DNA from: Sphaerisporangium krabiense
GTDB taxonomy: Bacteria > Actinomycetota > Actinomycetes > Streptosporangiales > Streptosporangiaceae
Assembly (NCBI RefSeq): GCF_014200435.1
Contig: NZ_JACHBR010000002.1
Location: forward strand, 610,501 to 674,500
Reading direction: 5' to 3'
Length of the DNA stretch: 64,000 bases
Shown here: one piece after another, positions 59,906-64,000 of the stretch
Position numbering within the stretch: position 1 is the first letter of the stretch
Layout: each line of letters begins with the position of its first letter
The notes under the pieces: model-generated
What the model was told of the DNA's origin: nothing
Seen by the model: the letters and a program-made list of their open reading frames with translations, nothing else
Database searches by the model: none
Translations under genes and position numbers: made by a program

Positions 59906-61972
59906 ATGCGCAACGTCCGTATCGGCGTCGACACCGGGGGCACGTTCACCGACGTGGTCGCGGTGGACGAGCAGACCGGCCAGATCACCACGACCAAGAC
60001 CCCGTCCACGCCCGCCGACCCCGCGGTCGGCTTCATGAACGGCGTGCGCAAGGTGCTGTCCGGGCTGAGCCTCGCGGACGTCGGCGGCGTCGTCCACGGC
60101 ACGACCGTCGCCACCAACCAGCTCCTAGAGGACCGGCCCCTCGACCTGGGGTTCATCACCACCGAAGGGTTCGCGCACATCCTGGAGATCGCCCGCCAGA
60201 GTGTCCCCGACGGCTACGGCAACTCGTACTTCTGGGTCAAACCCCCGCGCATCGTGCCCGTGCACCGCGTGAAGACCGTCGGCGGACGCCTGGACCACCT
60301 CGGCCACGAGGTACGCCCCTTCGACGAGGACGAGGCGGCCCGCGTCGCCCGCTGGTTCCGCGACCAGGGCGTCACCGCCCTCGGCGTCTGCTTCCTGCAC
60401 TCCTACGCCAGCCCCGCCCACGAGCACCGCATGCGCGCCGTGCTGGAGCGCGAGCACCCCGCCGCCGTGGTCTCGCTGTCCAGCGACGTGCTGCGCGAGT
60501 ACCGCGAGTACGAGCGCTCGGTCACCACCCTGGTCGACGCGGCCGTCAAGCCCACCATGCGCCGCTACATCGCCGGCCTGTCCGACCGGCTCGGCATGCC
60601 GTTCTCGGTGATGAAGAGCAACGGCGGCGTCCTGTCGGCGGCCGAGGTCGTCCACCAGCCCATCACCACCGTGCTGTCCGGGCCCGCCGCCGGAGCCCTC
60701 GGCGCCGCCCTCATCGCCGAGACCGCCGGCCACCCCTCGGTGATCACCCTGGACGGCGGCGGCACCTCCACCGACGTCGCCGTGGTGGTGAACGGCGAGC
60801 CGTCCCTCACCACCGAGGGCTCCATCGGCCGGTACCCGTGCAAGATCCCCATGATCGACATCGTGACCGTCGGCGCGGGCGGCGGCTCGGTCGCCTGGAT
60901 CTCCCCCGAGGGCACGCTGAAGGTCGGCCCGCGCTCCGCCGGCGCCGACCCCGGGCCGCTGTGCTACGGCAAGGGCGGCACCGAGGTCACCGTCACCGAC
61001 GCGCACGTCTTCCTCGGCCGCGTCCCCCCGCACCTGCTCGGCGGCGAGATCCCCCTGGACGTGGACGCGGCCCGCGCGGGCGTCGAGGCGCTGGCCGGCC
61101 GGCTCGGCCTCGGCCCCGCGCGCACGGCCGCCGGCATCCTGGAGATCAGCGCGTTCAACCAGTCCAACGCGATCCGCCAGATCACCGTGCGACGCGGCCT
61201 CGACGTGCGCGACTTCCCGATGGTCGCCTTCGGCGGCTCCGGGCCGCTGCTGGTGTGCCGCCTCATCGACATCCTCGGCCTGCCCGCGGTCCTCGTCCCG
61301 CCCGGGCCGGGCAACGTGTCGGCGTTCGGGCTGCTCACCGTGGACGTCAAGAACGACTACGTCCGCACCCACGTCACCCGCGACCTGCGGCCCGAGACCG
61401 CCGCCGCGATCCTCGCCGAACTGACCGGCCAGGCCGCCCGCGCCCTCGACCGCGAGGGCTTCCCCGGCGACCGGCACGTGTACGCGCGCAGCGCCGACCT
61501 GCGGTACTACGGACAGGCGTACGAGGTCCGCGTCCCCGCGCCCGGGGGTCCGGTGGACGAGGCGTGGCGCGCCGAGGTGCTCGACCGGTTCCACGACGCC
61601 CACCAGCGGCTCTACGGGTACGGCTACCGCGACGACCCGCGGCACGCCGTCGAATGGGTCAACCTGCGCGTCTCCGGCGTCGGCCCCATCACCCGCCCCG
61701 CCGTCCCCGGCCTGCCGCCGCGCGACGGCGGCTCCCCGGCACCGGCGGGGGAGCGGCGCGTGTACTTCGACGAACCGCCCCCGTGGCCCGCCACGCCCCT
61801 CTACCGGCGTGACGAGCTGCGCCGCGGCGACGTGCTGACCGGGCCCGCCGTCATCGAGGAGTACGGCTCCACGCTGCCCCTGCACCCCGGCTTCACCGCC
61901 GAGGCCGACGCCCACGGCAACCTCGTCGTGCGCCGCGCGGCCGCCCGTCCCCCGCATGGAGGAGGCGCATGA
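59906..61972 (+). CDS. hyuA: Hydantoinase/oxoprolinase subunit A
   Basis: The 688-residue ATP-dependent amidohydrolase subunit of the N-methylhydantoinase A/5-oxoprolinase family has the N-terminal ATPase fold (RIGVDTGGTFTDVVAVDEQT), HGTTVATNQLL, the central VLSGPAAGALGAALIAE and ITLDGGGTSTDVAVV, and VTVGAGGGSVAWI. It acts with subunit B. The start has only a weak GAGAG. It overlaps hyuB by four bases (ATGA), so both are translated together. Substrate (hydantoin, 5-oxoproline, caprolactam or acetone-like) cannot be told from sequence. Confidence 0.93.
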   Translation: MRNVRIGVDTGGTFTDVVAVDEQTGQITTTKTPSTPADPAVGFMNGVRKVLSGLSLADVGGVVHGTTVATNQLLEDRPLDLGFITTEGFAHILEIARQSVPDGYGNSYFWVKPPRIVPVHRVKTVGGRLDHLGHEVRPFDEDEAARVARWFRDQGVTALGVCFLHSYASPAHEHRMRAVLEREHPAAVVSLSSDVLREYREYERSVTTLVDAAVKPTMRRYIAGLSDRLGMPFSVMKSNGGVLSAAEVVHQPITTVLSGPAAGALGAALIAETAGHPSVITLDGGGTSTDVAVVVNGEPSLTTEGSIGRYPCKIPMIDIVTVGAGGGSVAWISPEGTLKVGPRSAGADPGPLCYGKGGTEVTVTDAHVFLGRVPPHLLGGEIPLDVDAARAGVEALAGRLGLGPARTAAGILEISAFNQSNAIRQITVRRGLDVRDFPMVAFGGSGPLLVCRLIDILGLPAVLVPPGPGNVSAFGLLTVDVKNDYVRTHVTRDLRPETAAAILAELTGQAARALDREGFPGDRHVYARSADLRYYGQAYEVRVPAPGGPVDEAWRAEVLDRFHDAHQRLYGYGYRDDPRHAVEWVNLRVSGVGPITRPAVPGLPPRDGGSPAPAGERRVYFDEPPPWPATPLYRRDELRRGDVLTGPAVIEEYGSTLPLHPGFTAEADAHGNLVVRRAAARPPHGGGA

Positions 61973-63798
61973 CCGCCGTCGACCCCGTCCTGGTCGAGAT
62001 CGTCGAGGGCACGCTCGCCTCGGTCGAGCGGGAGGTCGAGACCGCCATCGCCCGCACGGCCCGCTCGCCGATGATCCGCGACGCGCACGACTTCCGCGCC
62101 GGCATCCACGACGCCCGCATGCGCAAGCTCACCGGCCGCTCCTACTCCGCGCTCGTCCAGCCCGTCGTCCGCGACTTCCCCGTCGCCGAGATGAACCCCG
62201 GCGACGTGTACTTCCACAACGACGTCTACCTGTCCGAGGGCGGCATCGGCCACCTGCCCGACCTGTGCGTCACCGTCCCGGTCTTCCACGACGGCGACGT
62301 GGTCGCGTTCGTCCAGGCGTTCGGCCACCACGACGACATCGGCGGCGCCGTCCCCGGCTCGATGCCCTCGCACGCGCGCAGCGCCTTCGAGGAGGGCCTG
62401 ATGGTCCCGCCGATCAAGCTGTGGGACCGGGGCGTGCCCAACCGGGCCGCGCTCACCATCATGACCCGCAACTCCCGCATGCCCGACTCCCTCGCCGGGG
62501 ACCTGGACGCCGAGTGCTCCGCCTGCCTGATGGGCGCCCGCCGCCTCGCCGACCTGTTCGCCCGGTACGGCAGGGCGGCCGTCGAGGCGTGCTTCGACGC
62601 GATCATCTCGAACACCACCGAGACGTTCCGCCGCGAGCTGCTGGCCAAGATCCCCGAGGGCGTGTACGTCTGGGAGGACTATGCCGAGCACGACGGCGTC
62701 GACCCGCCCCGCCTGCACGCCCAGCGCATCACCCTCACCGTCGACCACGCCGCCGGCCGTCCGCTCGTCATCGACTTCACCGGCACGTCCCCGCAGGCCA
62801 AGGGCCCTATCAACCACGCCGGCGACTACGCGGACGGGGTGTTCCTCAAAAAGTGGCTCGCCCCGATCCTGCGCAACCTCGCCGACACCCCCGAGCGGAT
62901 GGCCGAGCTGGACGTCAACGAGGGCGTCGTCCCGCTCATCGAGATGCGCTTCCCCGCGAAGGGCACGCTGCTGACGCCGGTGTTCCCCGCGCCGACCAAC
63001 GCCCGCACGTTCGTCATCCTGCGCCTGCTCGGCGTGCTCGCCGGCGTCCTGGCCAAGGCCACCGGGGGACGCATGCCCGCCGACCAGGAGACCATCCGCT
63101 ACACCGGCGTCTACGGCGAGGACCACGACGGGCGGCCGTACCTCATGCGCGAGGTGCTCGGCGGCGGCTCGGGAGGCCGCTGGTACGCCGACGGCGAGGA
63201 CACCATCCACGTCGTCCCCGACTCCCGCAACATCCCCGTCGAGTTCGCCGAGGCCCGCTGGCCCTTCCGCGTCGAACGCCTCGGCCTCGCCCGCGACTCC
63301 GGCGGCCCCGGCCTCCACCGGGGCGGGCTCGGCTACGACAAGCACATCCGCATGCTGCGCGACGCCTCGTTCATGTCCATCGCCGACCGCTCCATCCTCT
63401 CGTGCTGGGGCGTCAACGGCGGCCGGGCGGGCCGCCCCTTCCTCGTCACCGTGGACGGCCGCGAGATGGACGGCCTGGTCGACGACTTCCCCGTCGCCGC
63501 CGGCCAGACCATCCGCGTCCGCACCACCGGCGGCGGCGGCTGGGGCTCCCCCTACGACCGCGACCCGGCCCTGGTGGCCGCCGACGTCCGCGACGGCAAG
63601 GTCTCCCTCGACGCCGCCCGAACGGACTACGGCGTCATCCTGACCGGCCCCGCCGACGCCCCCGCGGTCGACGAGCCCGCCACAACGGCCCTGCGCGCCA
63701 CCCTCCGCACCACCGCCCCTCGCCCGTTCTTCGACCGCGGCCCCGGCTACCCCACCCTCTCCGGCGGCCACCCCCACGCCGACGTCGACCCCCGATGA
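61969..63798 (+). CDS. hyuB: Hydantoinase/oxoprolinase subunit B
   Basis: The 609-residue B subunit has ASVEREVETAIARTARSPMI, VYFHNDVYLSEGGIGHLPDL, FGHHDDIGGAVPGSM and EEGLMVPPIKLWDRG. Later blocks are TSPQAKGPINHAGDYADG, GVVPLIEMRFPAKGTLLTPV and RTTGGGGWGSPYDRDP. These are hallmarks of the hydantoinase B family. The ATG at 61969 overlaps the hyuA stop, with GGAGGAGGCG just upstream. Subunit A supplies ATP-dependent activation and B the hydrolytic site. Confidence 0.94.
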   Translation: MTAVDPVLVEIVEGTLASVEREVETAIARTARSPMIRDAHDFRAGIHDARMRKLTGRSYSALVQPVVRDFPVAEMNPGDVYFHNDVYLSEGGIGHLPDLCVTVPVFHDGDVVAFVQAFGHHDDIGGAVPGSMPSHARSAFEEGLMVPPIKLWDRGVPNRAALTIMTRNSRMPDSLAGDLDAECSACLMGARRLADLFARYGRAAVEACFDAIISNTTETFRRELLAKIPEGVYVWEDYAEHDGVDPPRLHAQRITLTVDHAAGRPLVIDFTGTSPQAKGPINHAGDYADGVFLKKWLAPILRNLADTPERMAELDVNEGVVPLIEMRFPAKGTLLTPVFPAPTNARTFVILRLLGVLAGVLAKATGGRMPADQETIRYTGVYGEDHDGRPYLMREVLGGGSGGRWYADGEDTIHVVPDSRNIPVEFAEARWPFRVERLGLARDSGGPGLHRGGLGYDKHIRMLRDASFMSIADRSILSCWGVNGGRAGRPFLVTVDGREMDGLVDDFPVAAGQTIRVRTTGGGGWGSPYDRDPALVAADVRDGKVSLDAARTDYGVILTGPADAPAVDEPATTALRATLRTTAPRPFFDRGPGYPTLSGGHPHADVDPR

Positions 63799-63839
63799 CC
63801 CATGGGACGCCAGAACCGGCCCTGTGAGGCCGGCGCCCG

Positions 63840-64000
63840 ATGCGACCCGGCGCGCCGGCCCCGTGGACGCGCCGGGTCCCATCCCCCCTGAGGACCCGAC
63901 AGCCGTACCCGGCCCGTGTCCTGTCCGACGGCGCGGCGCGCGTGGTCCGTCAGGCCGTGGCCAACGACCCGGTCACCGCGGCCTACCTGGCGGCGGCCAT
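63840..64000 (+). CDS. Start of a possible acetyltransferase-like gene, cut by the window edge
   Basis: From an ATG at 63840 the frame stays open to the window end. It reads RVLSDGAARVVRQAVANDPV, then TAAYLAAA, a helix often seen at the start of GNAT proteins with an N-terminal DUF4081-type domain. A TGAGG lies 12 bases before the ATG, longer than usual. Start and family are tentative. Confidence 0.45.
   Translation, partial: MRPGAPAPWTRRVPSPLRTRQPYPARVLSDGAARVVRQAVANDPVTAAYLAAA

Noticed and set aside
61801..63882. 693-codon minus-strand frame opposite hyuB
   Set aside because: Antisense shadow without motifs; hyuB is well supported.

Overview
The window reads as chromosomal DNA of a very GC-rich actinomycete. 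Supporting signs are a WhiB regulator, a DtxR/IdeR-type iron box, a GPP34 (GOLPH3-like) protein, a mycothiol-isomerase-fold protein beside a sigma factor, GTG/TTG starts, leaderless-looking genes and GC-rich terminators without T-runs. Gene content fits a Streptosporangiales/Thermomonosporaceae-like organism, but the genus is inference. Genes are tightly packed. I saw no tRNA, rRNA, CRISPR array, prophage or intact insertion sequence.

Left part (1-16.8 kb): the end of an AarF/UbiB kinase-like protein; a copper island with a His-rich DUF4396 membrane protein divergent from a 35-residue Cys-rich mini-protein, csoR and copA, with CsoR-type dyads; a large orphan protein (934 aa); an AidB acyl-CoA dehydrogenase divergent from a sigma factor that is translationally coupled to a maleylpyruvate-isomerase-fold protein; a DUF1707/LiaF-like protein; an operon of SPFH, ribbon-helix-helix and GPP34 genes behind a perfect 16-bp palindrome; and a TetR/SRPBCC divergent pair.

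Middle (16.9-35.2 kb): a sulfite-reduction operon (sirA, 47-aa zinc ribbon, cysH, sirohydrochlorin chelatase) with a good promoter and a long leader; a 53-aa Cys-rich protein; YihY; a ZTP-type riboswitch followed by glyA; a 19-aa ORF with a perfect Shine-Dalgarno sequence ahead of rsgA; a phosphoribosyltransferase; whiB; an iron-box-controlled sucrase/ferredoxin-like protein; glpD broken by an in-frame TAG; an FAD-linked oxidase; a metallophosphoesterase followed by a striking 101-nt three-stem structure; and a Ser/Thr kinase with a repeat-rich linker.

Right part (35.3-64 kb): much of it looks like nitrogen salvage. The AllGFH-type genes (DUF1116, FdrA, DUF2877; oxamate carbamoyltransferase family) are divergent from a PucR regulator. 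A four-gene overlapping operon encodes an NCS2 purine/uracil permease and a three-subunit molybdenum hydroxylase of the xanthine dehydrogenase class. At the right end lie hydantoinase/oxoprolinase A and B subunits. Between these are a decayed methyltransferase fragment between direct repeats, a TPR regulator and an HATPase protein; cydAB behind three regularly spaced CTAC-N5-GTAG dyads; a Crp/Fnr regulator coupled to a cyclase-fold-like protein; a CoxG-like membrane SRPBCC protein; thymidine kinase; and a Tat-type lipoprotein with repeat blades. The window ends inside a new gene.
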